Source: Haliea sp040221975
GTDB taxonomy: Bacteria > Pseudomonadota > Gammaproteobacteria > Pseudomonadales > Halieaceae
Reading direction: 5' to 3'
Assembly (NCBI GenBank): GCA_040221975.1
Contig: JAVJWR010000023.1
Location: 62,001-126,000, forward strand
DNA length: 64,000 bases
A model generated the notes under the pieces. It saw only the letters and a program-made list of their open reading frames with translations, did not search any database and had not been told where the DNA came from. Shown here one piece after another: positions 44,257 to 52,488 of the stretch; within the stretch, counting starts at the first letter, position 1; each line of letters starts with the position of its first letter. Both the position numbers and the translations under genes were made by a program.

Positions 44257-45101
44257 CTGTCCGCCAGCATTCTGGCGTGGAAGGCGATGTGCTCGCCGAC
44301 AAAAGTGGCGATGAAAAAATAGCTGTGGTCGTAGCCCGGTTGCCGGCGGATATGGGCCTTGAACCCGGTGTCGGCACAGGCCTGCTCCAGCAGCCCGGTT
44401 TGCAGTTGCGTCTCAAGGAAATTGTCCGCCTCGCCCTGATCCACCAGCATCGGCAGATGTGGGGCGCCGGCGCGGATCAGGGCGCAGCTGTCGTAGGCCT
44501 GCCAGGTAGTGCGGTCTGGCCCCAGGTAGTTGCCCAGGGCTTTCTCACCCCAGGGGCATTGGCTGGGCGCCACGATGGGGGAAAAGGCCGACACCGAGGC
44601 ATAGCGTCCCGGATTGCGCAGGGCCAGCACCAGTGCGCCGTGGCCACCCATGGAGTGGCCGAAAATCCCGCAGCGCTCCGCCTGTAGCGGAAACTCGGCC
44701 GCCACCAGGGCCGGCAATTCCTCGCTGACATAGTCATCCATCCGGTAGTGCCGGTTCCAGGGTGCCTCGGTGGCGTTGACGTAGAACCCCGCACCGAGGC
44801 CGAAGTCCCAGGCGCCTTCAGGATCATCCGGTACACCTTCGCCCCGGGGGCTGGTGTCAGGGCAGACGATGGCGATGCCGTGGGCCGCCGCGTAGCGCTG
44901 GGCACCGGCCTTCTGGACGAAATTTTCGTCGCTGCAGGTGAGGCCGGACAGCCAGTACAGCACCGGAACCGGGCCCTGCTCTGCCTGGGGCGGCAGGTAG
45001 ATGGCTGCCTGCATGGTGCAGTCCAGCGCCCCGGAGCGGTGGCTGAAACGCAGTTGACGGCCACCGAAGCAGCGGTTTTCGGCAATGATTTCCACGCTCA
45101 T
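44253..45101 (-). CDS. fghA: S-formylglutathione hydrolase
   Basis: This 282-residue esterase-D-like enzyme hydrolyses S-formylglutathione to formate and glutathione, the second step of formaldehyde detoxification. The nucleophile elbow is GHSMGGHGALVLAL; the oxyanion segment YWLSGLTCSDENF and the late His in GYDHSYFF complete the triad. It lies four bases downstream of adhC on the same strand, the usual operon. Confidence 0.94.
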   Translation of the reverse strand: MSVEIIAENRCFGGRQLRFSHRSGALDCTMQAAIYLPPQAEQGPVPVLYWLSGLTCSDENFVQKAGAQRYAAAHGIAIVCPDTSPRGEGVPDDPEGAWDFGLGAGFYVNATEAPWNRHYRMDDYVSEELPALVAAEFPLQAERCGIFGHSMGGHGALVLALRNPGRYASVSAFSPIVAPSQCPWGEKALGNYLGPDRTTWQAYDSCALIRAGAPHLPMLVDQGEADNFLETQLQTGLLEQACADTGFKAHIRRQPGYDHSYFFIATFVGEHIAFHARMLADS

Positions 45102-45105
45102 GGCC

Positions 45106-46212
45106 TCAGTACACCACGACCGAGCGGATACTTTCGCCGCCGTGCATCAGGTCGAAACCCCTGTTGATATCCTCCAGCGGCATGGTGTGGGTAATCAGGT
45201 CATCGATATTGATCTTGCCGTCCATGTACCAGTCGACAATCGTCGGCACATCGGTGCGGCCGCGGGCGCCGCCGAAGGCGACCCCGTGCCAGGACCGGCC
45301 GGTGACCAGCTGGAACGGGCGGGTGGCAATTTCCTTGCCGGCACCGGCGACCCCGATAATGTAGGACTCGCCCCAGCCCTTGTGGCAGCACTCCAGGGCC
45401 TGGCGCATCACCTCCACGTTGCCGATGCACTCGAAGCTGTAGTCGGCGCCGCCGTTGGTCAGCTCGACAATGGCCTCGACCACGTTGGCCACATTGTTCG
45501 GGTTGATGAAGTCGGTCATGCCGAACTTGCGACCCAGGGCCTCGCGCTCCGGATTCAGGTCGATGCCGATGATTTTCCCGGCGCCGACCAGGCGCGCGCC
45601 CTGGATGACATTGAGGCCGATGCCGCCGAGGCCGAACACCACCACATTACTGCCGGGCTCGACCCTGGCCCGGTAGACCACGGCACCGACCCCGGTGGTG
45701 ACGCCGCAGCCGATATAGCAGATCTTGTCGAACGGGGCATCTTCGCGCACCTTGGCCAGCGCGATTTCCGGCAATACGGTGAAGTTGGAGAAGGTCGAGC
45801 AGCCCATGTAGTGCAGCAGGGGCTTGCCGTCCAGGGAGAAGCGGCTGCTGCCGTCGGGCATCACGCCCCGGCCCTGGGTTTCGCGTATCGCCTGGCACAG
45901 GTTGGTCTTGGGGTGCAGGCAGAAATTGCACTCCCGGCATTCGGGGGTGTAGAGCGGAATCACATGATCGCCGGGTTGCAGCGATTTCACCCCGGCCCCG
46001 ACCTCGCGCACGATGCCCGCGCCCTCGTGGCCGAGGATGGCCGGAAAGGCGCCTTCCGGGTCATCGCCCGAGAGGGTGAAGGCATCCGTGTGGCAGATAC
46101 CGGTGGCCATCATTTCCACCAGCACTTCACCGTCCCGAGGTCCTTCCAGGTCGACATCGACCACTTCCAGCGGTTGGTCGGCCCCGAAGGCAACGGCAGC
46201 ACGGGTTTTCAT
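45106..46212 (-). CDS. adhC: S-(hydroxymethyl)glutathione dehydrogenase, class III ADH
   Basis: This 368-residue zinc enzyme oxidises S-hydroxymethylglutathione with NAD+. It keeps catalytic-zinc ligands in GICHTDAF and GHEGAGIV, and the structural set CRECNFCLHPKTNLC. The cofactor motif is VFGLGGIGLNVI. The C-terminus HTMPLEDINRGFDLMHGGESIRSVV matches class III ADH. I start at ATG 46212, where homology begins; the open frame runs to 46638. It is first in the formaldehyde operon. Confidence 0.95.
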   Translation of the reverse strand: MKTRAAVAFGADQPLEVVDVDLEGPRDGEVLVEMMATGICHTDAFTLSGDDPEGAFPAILGHEGAGIVREVGAGVKSLQPGDHVIPLYTPECRECNFCLHPKTNLCQAIRETQGRGVMPDGSSRFSLDGKPLLHYMGCSTFSNFTVLPEIALAKVREDAPFDKICYIGCGVTTGVGAVVYRARVEPGSNVVVFGLGGIGLNVIQGARLVGAGKIIGIDLNPEREALGRKFGMTDFINPNNVANVVEAIVELTNGGADYSFECIGNVEVMRQALECCHKGWGESYIIGVAGAGKEIATRPFQLVTGRSWHGVAFGGARGRTDVPTIVDWYMDGKINIDDLITHTMPLEDINRGFDLMHGGESIRSVVVY

Positions 46213-46349
46213 GGGGCAACTCCTTTTACTGTGGCATCGGACGTGTGGGCGAACATGGTACGGCCCCGCCCCGGGCGGGACAAGCGCCGGGTTTTGCATT
46301 AGGCTGGCGCCAGCATGAATCACAACTTTGCAGGAAGCAGAGACACCCG

Positions 46350-47174
46350 ATGCAGGAACGACTGGAATCTTTCGGTGGCAGTGGCGAGCCGCTGGTGTTT
46401 GCCCATGCCAACGGCTATCCGCCCGGTAGCTACCGGCGCCTGCTGGCGCCCCTGGCGGAGCACTATGCGGTGACTTGCTACCGGCACCGCCCCCTGTGGT
46501 CGCGGGAGCCGGTGCCGGCGCGGGCCGACTGGCACCAGTTTGCCAACGACCTGATCCACACTCTGGAGCGCGGCGTGGGTGAGCCGGTGTGGATGATGGG
46601 CCATTCTCTGGGCGGCGTGGTCTCCATGCTGGCGGCATTGCAGCGACCGCAGCTGTTCCGCGGCCTGATCCTGCTGGACCCGGTTTTTGTCAAGACCCGG
46701 CTGGCCCTGGGGCTCAACCTGACGCCGCGCTCGCGACTGCCGAAAATTCCCATGGTGCGGCGAGCGCTGAACCGGCCGGACCGGTTTCCCGACCCCCAGA
46801 CTGCGTTCGAGTTTCACCGCGGCAAACGCGCCTTCAACGCTTTCGACGACGAGGTGTTGTGGGACTACATCCGTGCCGGTTTCAAGCAGGGGCCGGGGGG
46901 CGACCTGGAGCTGGCCTATTCGGGCGACTGGGAGGCCGCGGTGTACTCGTCCCTGCCGCTGGTATGGCCCAGGCTGCTGCGGCTCAAGGTGCCAACCCTC
47001 GGCATTGGCGGCGACAGTTCTGACATTCTGTCGGCAGCGGCCCTGCGACGCTGGGCCCGGCTGCAGCCGCAGGCAGAGTTGCACAGCATTCCGGGTGGCC
47101 ACCTGTTCCCGCTGGAGCAGCCGGACCAGACCGCGGCCCTGGTGCTGGACTTCCTGGCGCGCCAGCGGCACTGA
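46350..47174 (+). CDS. Alpha/beta hydrolase
   Basis: A 274-residue cytoplasmic hydrolase. It has the oxyanion-type head FAHANGYPPGSYRRLL, the elbow GHSLGGVVSMLAAL and a final His in PGGHLFPLEQPD. The substrate is unknown. I start at ATG 46350, since homology begins there; the longer frame from 46245 crosses the adhC promoter. The stop shares one base with the start of the next gene (TGATG), so they are coupled. Confidence 0.85.
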   Translation: MQERLESFGGSGEPLVFAHANGYPPGSYRRLLAPLAEHYAVTCYRHRPLWSREPVPARADWHQFANDLIHTLERGVGEPVWMMGHSLGGVVSMLAALQRPQLFRGLILLDPVFVKTRLALGLNLTPRSRLPKIPMVRRALNRPDRFPDPQTAFEFHRGKRAFNAFDDEVLWDYIRAGFKQGPGGDLELAYSGDWEAAVYSSLPLVWPRLLRLKVPTLGIGGDSSDILSAAALRRWARLQPQAELHSIPGGHLFPLEQPDQTAALVLDFLARQRH

Positions 47175-48403
47175 TGCTGCACCGGATCTGGCTGGGCTTC
47201 TTCCTTGTCGCTTTTGCCAGCGCCCTGTTCCAGTGGCTGGTGGCCGGCGATGCCGAGGTTTTCCAGCGCATGGTGGCCGGCCTGTTCGAGATGGCGGCCC
47301 TGGCAGTGCAGCTGGCCATCGGCCTGATCGGCCTGATGGCCCTGTGGCTGGGGGTGGTGGCCATCGGCGAAGCCTCCGGGCTGGTGGACAAGCTTGCGCG
47401 CCTGCTGTCGCCGGTGTTTGTGCGCCTGATGCCGGATGTGCCGAGGGGGCACCCGGCGATTTCCTCCATGACCCTGAACCTGTCCGCGAATGTCCTCGGC
47501 CTGGACAATGCCGCCACGCCGCTGGGCATCAAGGCGATGAAAGACCTGCAGCAACTGAACCCGAACCCGACCGTGGCCAGCAACGCCCAGATCCTGTTCC
47601 TGGTGTTGAATACTTCGTCGGTGACCCTGTTTCCGGTAACGGTGCTGCTGTACCGCGCGCAGATGGGGGCCCCGGACCCGGCGGCGGTGTTCATCCCTAT
47701 CCTGATCGCGACCAGCTGCTCCACGCTGGCGGGTCTGCTGGTCACCGCCTGGGTGCAGCGCATCAATCTCCGCGACACGGTGGTGCTGGGTTGCCTGGGC
47801 GGAGCTTTCGCCGTGCTGCTGGCGTTGGTGGGCTGGTTTTCCACCCTCACCGCCACCGAGTTGCAGCGGCAGTCCAGCCTGCTCAGCAATCTGCTGATTA
47901 TCAGCCTCATTATGCTGTTTCTGGTGGTGGCGCATCGACGTGCAGTCAATGTCTACGAAACCTTTATCGAAGGTGCGAAGCAGGGCTTCGAGACCGCCAT
48001 CGGCATCATTCCGTACCTGCTGGCCATGTTGGTGGCGATCGGTGTGTTCCGTGCCAGCGGTGCGCTGGAGCTGGTACTGGAGCTGCTTCGGACCGGGGTC
48101 GGAGCGCTGGGCTTTGACGCCCGCTGGGTGGAGGCGATGCCCACGGCATTGATGAAGCCCCTGTCCGGGTCGGGTGCGCGTGCGATGATGATCGATACCA
48201 TGAATACCTATGGTGTGGATTCGTTCCAGGGGCGACTGGCGGCAACCATGCAGGGCTCCACCGAGACCACTTTCTACACGCTTGCGGTCTACTTCGGTGC
48301 GGTGGGCATTCGTCACGCCCGGCACGCCCTGGGTTGCGGGCTGGTGGCGGATGCCGCCGGCATCAGCGCGGCCATCGTCGTGGCCTACTGGTTCTACACC
48401 TGA
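47174..48403 (+). CDS. Fused SpmA-SpmB-like nucleoside-recognition membrane protein
   Basis: This 409-residue integral membrane protein joins both halves that Bacillus encodes as SpmA and SpmB. The SpmA-like part has LNLSANVLGLDNAATPLGIKAMKDLQ; the SpmB-like part has FIEGAKQGFETAIGIIPYLLAMLVAIGVFRASG, and PLSGSGARAMMIDTMNTYG. About ten helices. In spore formers they aid dehydration; here the role is unknown, since this is not a spore former. It overlaps the upstream hydrolase by one base. A Pho box follows. Confidence 0.82.
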   Translation: MLHRIWLGFFLVAFASALFQWLVAGDAEVFQRMVAGLFEMAALAVQLAIGLIGLMALWLGVVAIGEASGLVDKLARLLSPVFVRLMPDVPRGHPAISSMTLNLSANVLGLDNAATPLGIKAMKDLQQLNPNPTVASNAQILFLVLNTSSVTLFPVTVLLYRAQMGAPDPAAVFIPILIATSCSTLAGLLVTAWVQRINLRDTVVLGCLGGAFAVLLALVGWFSTLTATELQRQSSLLSNLLIISLIMLFLVVAHRRAVNVYETFIEGAKQGFETAIGIIPYLLAMLVAIGVFRASGALELVLELLRTGVGALGFDARWVEAMPTALMKPLSGSGARAMMIDTMNTYGVDSFQGRLAATMQGSTETTFYTLAVYFGAVGIRHARHALGCGLVADAAGISAAIVVAYWFYT

Positions 48404-48407
48404 GTTG

Positions 48408-48425
48408 CTGTCATAAAACTTTCAC
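48408..48425 (+). promoter_or_regulatory. Pho box upstream of ppk
   Basis: CTGTCATAAAACTTTCAC has two direct heptamers (CTGTCAT and CTTTCAC) separated by four bases, one base off the PhoB consensus in the second. It lies about 96 bases before ppk in a 117-base gap, suggesting phosphate-starvation control by PhoB. Confidence 0.75.
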
Positions 48426-48520
48426 ATGACGGGCGATGAAAACCGGGTGAACGCCAGGCCTTGGCGCGATAGACTGCTCTGTCCATTGGCCACGAGGCTG
48501 CCCTGGGGCAGAGAACCCGC

Positions 48521-50671
48521 TTGAAAGAGATCCACAGCTCCCTGCAGCGACGCCTGGCTGACCTCGATGAAAGCCTGTTTATTCCCCGGGAGATCAGCTG
48601 GCTTTCCTTCAATGCAAGGGTGCTGCAGGAGGCCGCCGATGACACCGTGCCGGTGATCGAGCGGCTGCGCTACCTGGGCATTTTCTCCAACAACATGGAC
48701 GAGTTCTTCCGGGTCCGGGTGGCGGAAGTGCGGCGTCTGATTACCGTCTCCGATGCCAGCCTCAGACCCCAGGCCAAGGATCTGCTGGCCGCCATCCAGA
48801 AGCGGGTGGTAGAGCTGCAGAAGCAGTTCGAGAAAACCTACAACGGGGTGCTGCGGGATCTGCAGTCGCGGCAGATCTACATGATCAACGAGCGCCAGCT
48901 CGACCCGGGCCAGGCGGCGTTTGTACAGGCATTTTTCACCCGGACCGTGCTGCCGGAACTGGAGCCCATCCTGTTGCGGGAAGGCCACTCCATTTCCCCG
49001 CTCAACGACGAGTCGATCTACCTGGCGCTGGATATCCGTACTGGCGAAGATTACAACTACGCCGTGGTCGAAGTGCCGACGGACCGGCTGGATCGCTTTG
49101 TGCAGATTCCCAAGCGCAAGGGCAAGTCCGGCAAGGTCTTCATCGCCCTGGACAACGTCATCCGCGCCTGTCTGCCACAGATGTTTCGCGGGGTATTCCA
49201 GATCGACGAGGTGGCGGCCTACTGCTTCAAGTTTTCCCGCGATGCGGAACTGGAAATCGACCCCGGCATCAGCGAAAGCCTGATTGACAAGATGGAAACC
49301 AGTCTCAAGCAGCGGCGGCGAGCGGAGGCGGTGCGCTTCGTGTACGACGCCGCCATGCCGAAGCGCCTGCTTGACCATCTCTGTACCCGGTTTGGCTTTG
49401 GCAAATACGACAGCCTGATTCCCGGTGGCCGCTACCACAATTCCAAGGACTTCATGTCCTTCCCCAACGTTGGCCCCAAGTACCTGGAGTTTTCGCCCCT
49501 GCCACCGATTCGCCTGCCGCGCCTGGATGATCCGGGCAGTCTGGCGGACAACATCCGCGAGCAGGACGTGTTTCTCTACTACCCTTATCATCCCTATGAC
49601 TATATCGTCGACCTGCTGAAAACGGCGGCCCTGGACCCGGCCGTCACCGCCATCAAGATCTGCCTGTACCGGGTGGCGAAACAGTCCCGGGTCATCGATG
49701 CCCTGGTCAATGCGGTGCAGAATGGCAAGCGGGTGCTGGCGGTAGTGGAGCTGGCGGCGCGCTTCGACGAGGCCGCCAACATCAGCTGGGCCCAGCGGCT
49801 CACCGAGAACGGCATCCAGGTGATCTTCGGTATTCCCGGCCTCAAGGTGCACAGCAAGCTGCTGCTGATCGAACGTCGCGAAGAGGGCCAGATCCGCTAC
49901 TACAGTCACATCGGCACCGGCAACTTCAACGAGAAGACGGCGCGGGTCTACACCGACTTTACCCTGCTGACCTATGACCAGAACATCGGTCGCGACATCT
50001 ACGACGTCTTTGATTTCCTGCAGTTCACCTACAAGCGGCCGCGCTACCGCACCCTGCTGGTGTCTCCTCACAGTACCCGGCCCGGGTTGATGCACCTGAT
50101 CGAGCAGGAGATCGCCAACGCGCGCGCGGGCTATCACGCCGAGATTACCCTCAAGTGCAATAACCTGGTCGACAACCAGCTGGTGATGAAACTGTACGAG
50201 GCCTCGGACGCCGGCGTACAGATCAAGCTCATTATCCGCGGCATGTGCTCACTGCTGCCCGGGGTGAAGGGCATTTCCGAGAACATCGAGGCCATCAGCA
50301 TTGTTGACCGCTACCTGGAGCACCCGCGCGCCTATGTGTTCTTCAATCGGGGCAACCCGCGCTACCTGATAGGCTCCGCCGACCTGATGACCCGCAACCT
50401 GGACTACCGGGTGGAGGTGCTGTGTCCGGTAAGGGATCCGGCCGCGCAGAAGACCCTGCAGGATATTCTCGATCAGCAGTGGCACGACAACGTGAAGGCG
50501 CGGATCATCGACCAGCACCAGGTAAACGAGTTCGTCCCGCGGCCCCACAAGGCGCCCATGATTCGCTCCCAGGAATCCATTCATCGCTACCTGGCCACCG
50601 GCAAGCTGCCGCGCTATCCGAAGACGCCCGCCACCGGCAAGAAGCCCCAGCGGCGGCGCAAGCGGCGCTGA
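48521..50671 (+). CDS. ppk1: Polyphosphate kinase 1
   Basis: A 716-residue enzyme that makes polyphosphate from ATP. N-terminal domain FIPREISWLSFNARVLQEA; the phosphorylated His lies in GLKVHSKLLLIERRE and the second in DRYLEHPRAYVFFN. Arg-rich loops for phosphate are typical. The length matches PPK1 (about 690). Start is a TTG, weakly supported by AGAGAA; no better start exists upstream. A Pho box precedes it. The C-terminus has a basic tail KKPQRRRKRR. Confidence 0.96.
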   Translation: MKEIHSSLQRRLADLDESLFIPREISWLSFNARVLQEAADDTVPVIERLRYLGIFSNNMDEFFRVRVAEVRRLITVSDASLRPQAKDLLAAIQKRVVELQKQFEKTYNGVLRDLQSRQIYMINERQLDPGQAAFVQAFFTRTVLPELEPILLREGHSISPLNDESIYLALDIRTGEDYNYAVVEVPTDRLDRFVQIPKRKGKSGKVFIALDNVIRACLPQMFRGVFQIDEVAAYCFKFSRDAELEIDPGISESLIDKMETSLKQRRRAEAVRFVYDAAMPKRLLDHLCTRFGFGKYDSLIPGGRYHNSKDFMSFPNVGPKYLEFSPLPPIRLPRLDDPGSLADNIREQDVFLYYPYHPYDYIVDLLKTAALDPAVTAIKICLYRVAKQSRVIDALVNAVQNGKRVLAVVELAARFDEAANISWAQRLTENGIQVIFGIPGLKVHSKLLLIERREEGQIRYYSHIGTGNFNEKTARVYTDFTLLTYDQNIGRDIYDVFDFLQFTYKRPRYRTLLVSPHSTRPGLMHLIEQEIANARAGYHAEITLKCNNLVDNQLVMKLYEASDAGVQIKLIIRGMCSLLPGVKGISENIEAISIVDRYLEHPRAYVFFNRGNPRYLIGSADLMTRNLDYRVEVLCPVRDPAAQKTLQDILDQQWHDNVKARIIDQHQVNEFVPRPHKAPMIRSQESIHRYLATGKLPRYPKTPATGKKPQRRRKRR

Positions 50672-50738
50672 CACCGGGGTCTGTCGCCGCGGCCCCGGCT
50701 GGCATACACTGTCGGCCTCACTTTCGAATCCGATGATC

Positions 50739-51689
50739 ATGGCCGGTACCAGCCTTCTAGCGCTGCTTGACGACATTGCCACCATCCTTGATGACGTGGC
50801 CGCGATGAGCAAGGTCGCCTTGCGCAAGACTGCCGGCGTGCTCGGCGATGACCTCGCAGTCAATGCTGATCAGGTGAGCGGTGTCCGTGCCGATCGGGAA
50901 TTGGCAGTTGTGTGGGCGGTGGCCAAGGGGTCCTTTCGCAACAAACTGATACTGGTGCCCGCCGCGCTGCTGGTCTCCGTGGTCGCCCCGGTCCTGATCC
51001 CCCTGGTGCTCATGCTGGGGGGGCTGTACCTGTGTTACGAAGGTTTCGAAAAGGTCGCTCACAGCCTGTTCGATTCTGCCGAGGACAAGGCGGCGCACCG
51101 GCGCGAATTGCGAGCGAAGCTGGCGGACCCGGCGGTGGATTTGGTGAAGGTTGAGCAGCAGAAAATTCGTGGAGCGATCCGCACGGACTTTATCCTGTCG
51201 GCAGAAATCATTGTCATCACCCTGGGTACAGTTGCAGACGCTGCACTGGGCAGCAAGATTGCTGTCGTTGCGGGAATCGCACTGCTGATCACGGTGGGCG
51301 TTTACGGTCTGGTGGCGTTAATCGTCAAGCTGGACGACGCCGGCCTGCATCTGGTGGAGCGCGAGGGCCGTGGCCTGGTGGCGGCGTCCGTTCGCGCTCT
51401 GGGTCGTGGCTTGCTGCTGTTTGCCCCGCGGCTGATGAAAACGCTGGCAGTCGTCGGGACCATCGCCATGTTCATGGTGGGAGGGGGAATCCTGGTGCAT
51501 GGGCTGGCACCGGTCGACGCCGCAATCCAGGCTGTGACCGCCAGCCTGGCGACACTGCCGCTGCCAGGCTCTGTGGCGGCGGCCCTCGCCCCGACCCTGC
51601 TTGCGCTGTTGTTCGGTGTCCTCGCCGGGGGCCTGGCGTTGGGGCTGGTGCATGCCTTTGGCCTGCTGCGCCAGAAGGTTGCCAACTGA
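50739..51689 (+). CDS. DUF808 (YedI-like) membrane protein
   Basis: A 316-residue inner-membrane protein matching the DUF808 family: head AGTSLLALLDDIATILDDVAAMSKVA and VLGDDLAVNADQVSGV. About five or six helices follow. I prefer the ATG at 50739, as the family begins with MAGxSLL; 50733 is an alternative. The role is unknown; it is downstream of ppk with a 67-base gap. Confidence 0.85.
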   Translation: MAGTSLLALLDDIATILDDVAAMSKVALRKTAGVLGDDLAVNADQVSGVRADRELAVVWAVAKGSFRNKLILVPAALLVSVVAPVLIPLVLMLGGLYLCYEGFEKVAHSLFDSAEDKAAHRRELRAKLADPAVDLVKVEQQKIRGAIRTDFILSAEIIVITLGTVADAALGSKIAVVAGIALLITVGVYGLVALIVKLDDAGLHLVEREGRGLVAASVRALGRGLLLFAPRLMKTLAVVGTIAMFMVGGGILVHGLAPVDAAIQAVTASLATLPLPGSVAAALAPTLLALLFGVLAGGLALGLVHAFGLLRQKVAN

Positions 51690-51709
51690 CGCTGATTGTT
51701 ATCGATAAG

Positions 51710-51726
51710 CTTAAGGTTTCACTAAG
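51710..51726 (+). promoter_or_regulatory. PmrA-type box before the T_hemolysin operon
   Basis: CTTAAG-gtttc-ACTAAG fits the PmrA/QseB pattern YTTAAK-N5-YTTAAK with one mismatch in the second half. A TAGAGT -10 hexamer at 51737-51742 lies ten bases downstream, the usual spacing for an activator of the OmpR class. The operon encodes such a regulator. Confidence 0.5.
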
Positions 51727-51771
51727 CTTGCGTCGTTAGAGTGGTCACCATCAACAGTCGCATGAGGCACG

Positions 51772-52488
51772 ATGGTGGAGTCCACGACAATTGAGATGCA
51801 GAACGGCAACAGCGCCGTTCGACTGGCCCTCCCGGCCATGGCCACCCCCGGGCTGCCGGTGGTCGAGGCCTGCCCCGAGATCCACCCGCGGCGCGAGCGC
51901 CTGGAGCAGTACATTGCCAGCGTATTCCAGGCGGCCTGGGATGCGCGGGTGCTGGGGTTTCTGCCCCTGCTCTGCAGTTTGCAGCAGCGGGGACACTTCT
52001 CCGCTGCACTGGGCCTGCGCAGCGCCAACCACGGCCCCCTGTTTTGCGAGCAGTATCTGGCACGTCCCGCCCTGGAGGAGGTCGACGCCCTGCATGGGGG
52101 ACGCTGCCTGCCCGGCAATCTCATGGAACTGGGCAATCTCGCCGCCTCTCACCCGGGCCAGGGGGCGCTGTTGTACCTGCTGGTCACCGCCGCCATCCAC
52201 GATGCCGGCATCCGCTACCTGATCTTTGCCGCCAACCGTGCGGTGCGGCTCTCGATTCGTCGCAGTGGTTTCACGCCTCTGGCCATCGGTCCCGCCAGGC
52301 CGGAATGCCTCGGCGCAGCGGCCGCAAGCTGGGGGCGCTACTACGAGGGTGACCCCAGGGTCATGGTGGGCGATATGGCGCTGACCCGGCAGCAGGTACT
52401 GGCACAGCCGGCGCTGGCAAAGACTCTGTGCGACTACCGGGCCTCGATTGCCGTGCTGGCCAGCGCAATTCGCGAGCACTGTGCATGA
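51772..52488 (+). CDS. T_hemolysin (thermostable hemolysin) domain protein
   Basis: This 238-residue protein matches the T_hemolysin family, named from a Vibrio heat-stable haemolytic factor. The middle resembles acyl-CoA N-acyltransferase folds: LMELGNLAASHPGQGALLYLLVTAAIH and FAANRAVRLSIRRSGFTPLAIGPAR. It is not a typical secreted toxin: no signal peptide is present. The stop overlaps the ligase start by four bases. The biosynthetic neighbours suggest it is an acyl-transfer enzyme; that is inference. Confidence 0.82.
   Translation: MVESTTIEMQNGNSAVRLALPAMATPGLPVVEACPEIHPRRERLEQYIASVFQAAWDARVLGFLPLLCSLQQRGHFSAALGLRSANHGPLFCEQYLARPALEEVDALHGGRCLPGNLMELGNLAASHPGQGALLYLLVTAAIHDAGIRYLIFAANRAVRLSIRRSGFTPLAIGPARPECLGAAAASWGRYYEGDPRVMVGDMALTRQQVLAQPALAKTLCDYRASIAVLASAIREHCA

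Noticed and set aside
51772..52488. Secreted haemolysin toxin
   Set aside because: No signal peptide or membrane-inserting segments; neighbours are biosynthetic. Only the family name is kept.
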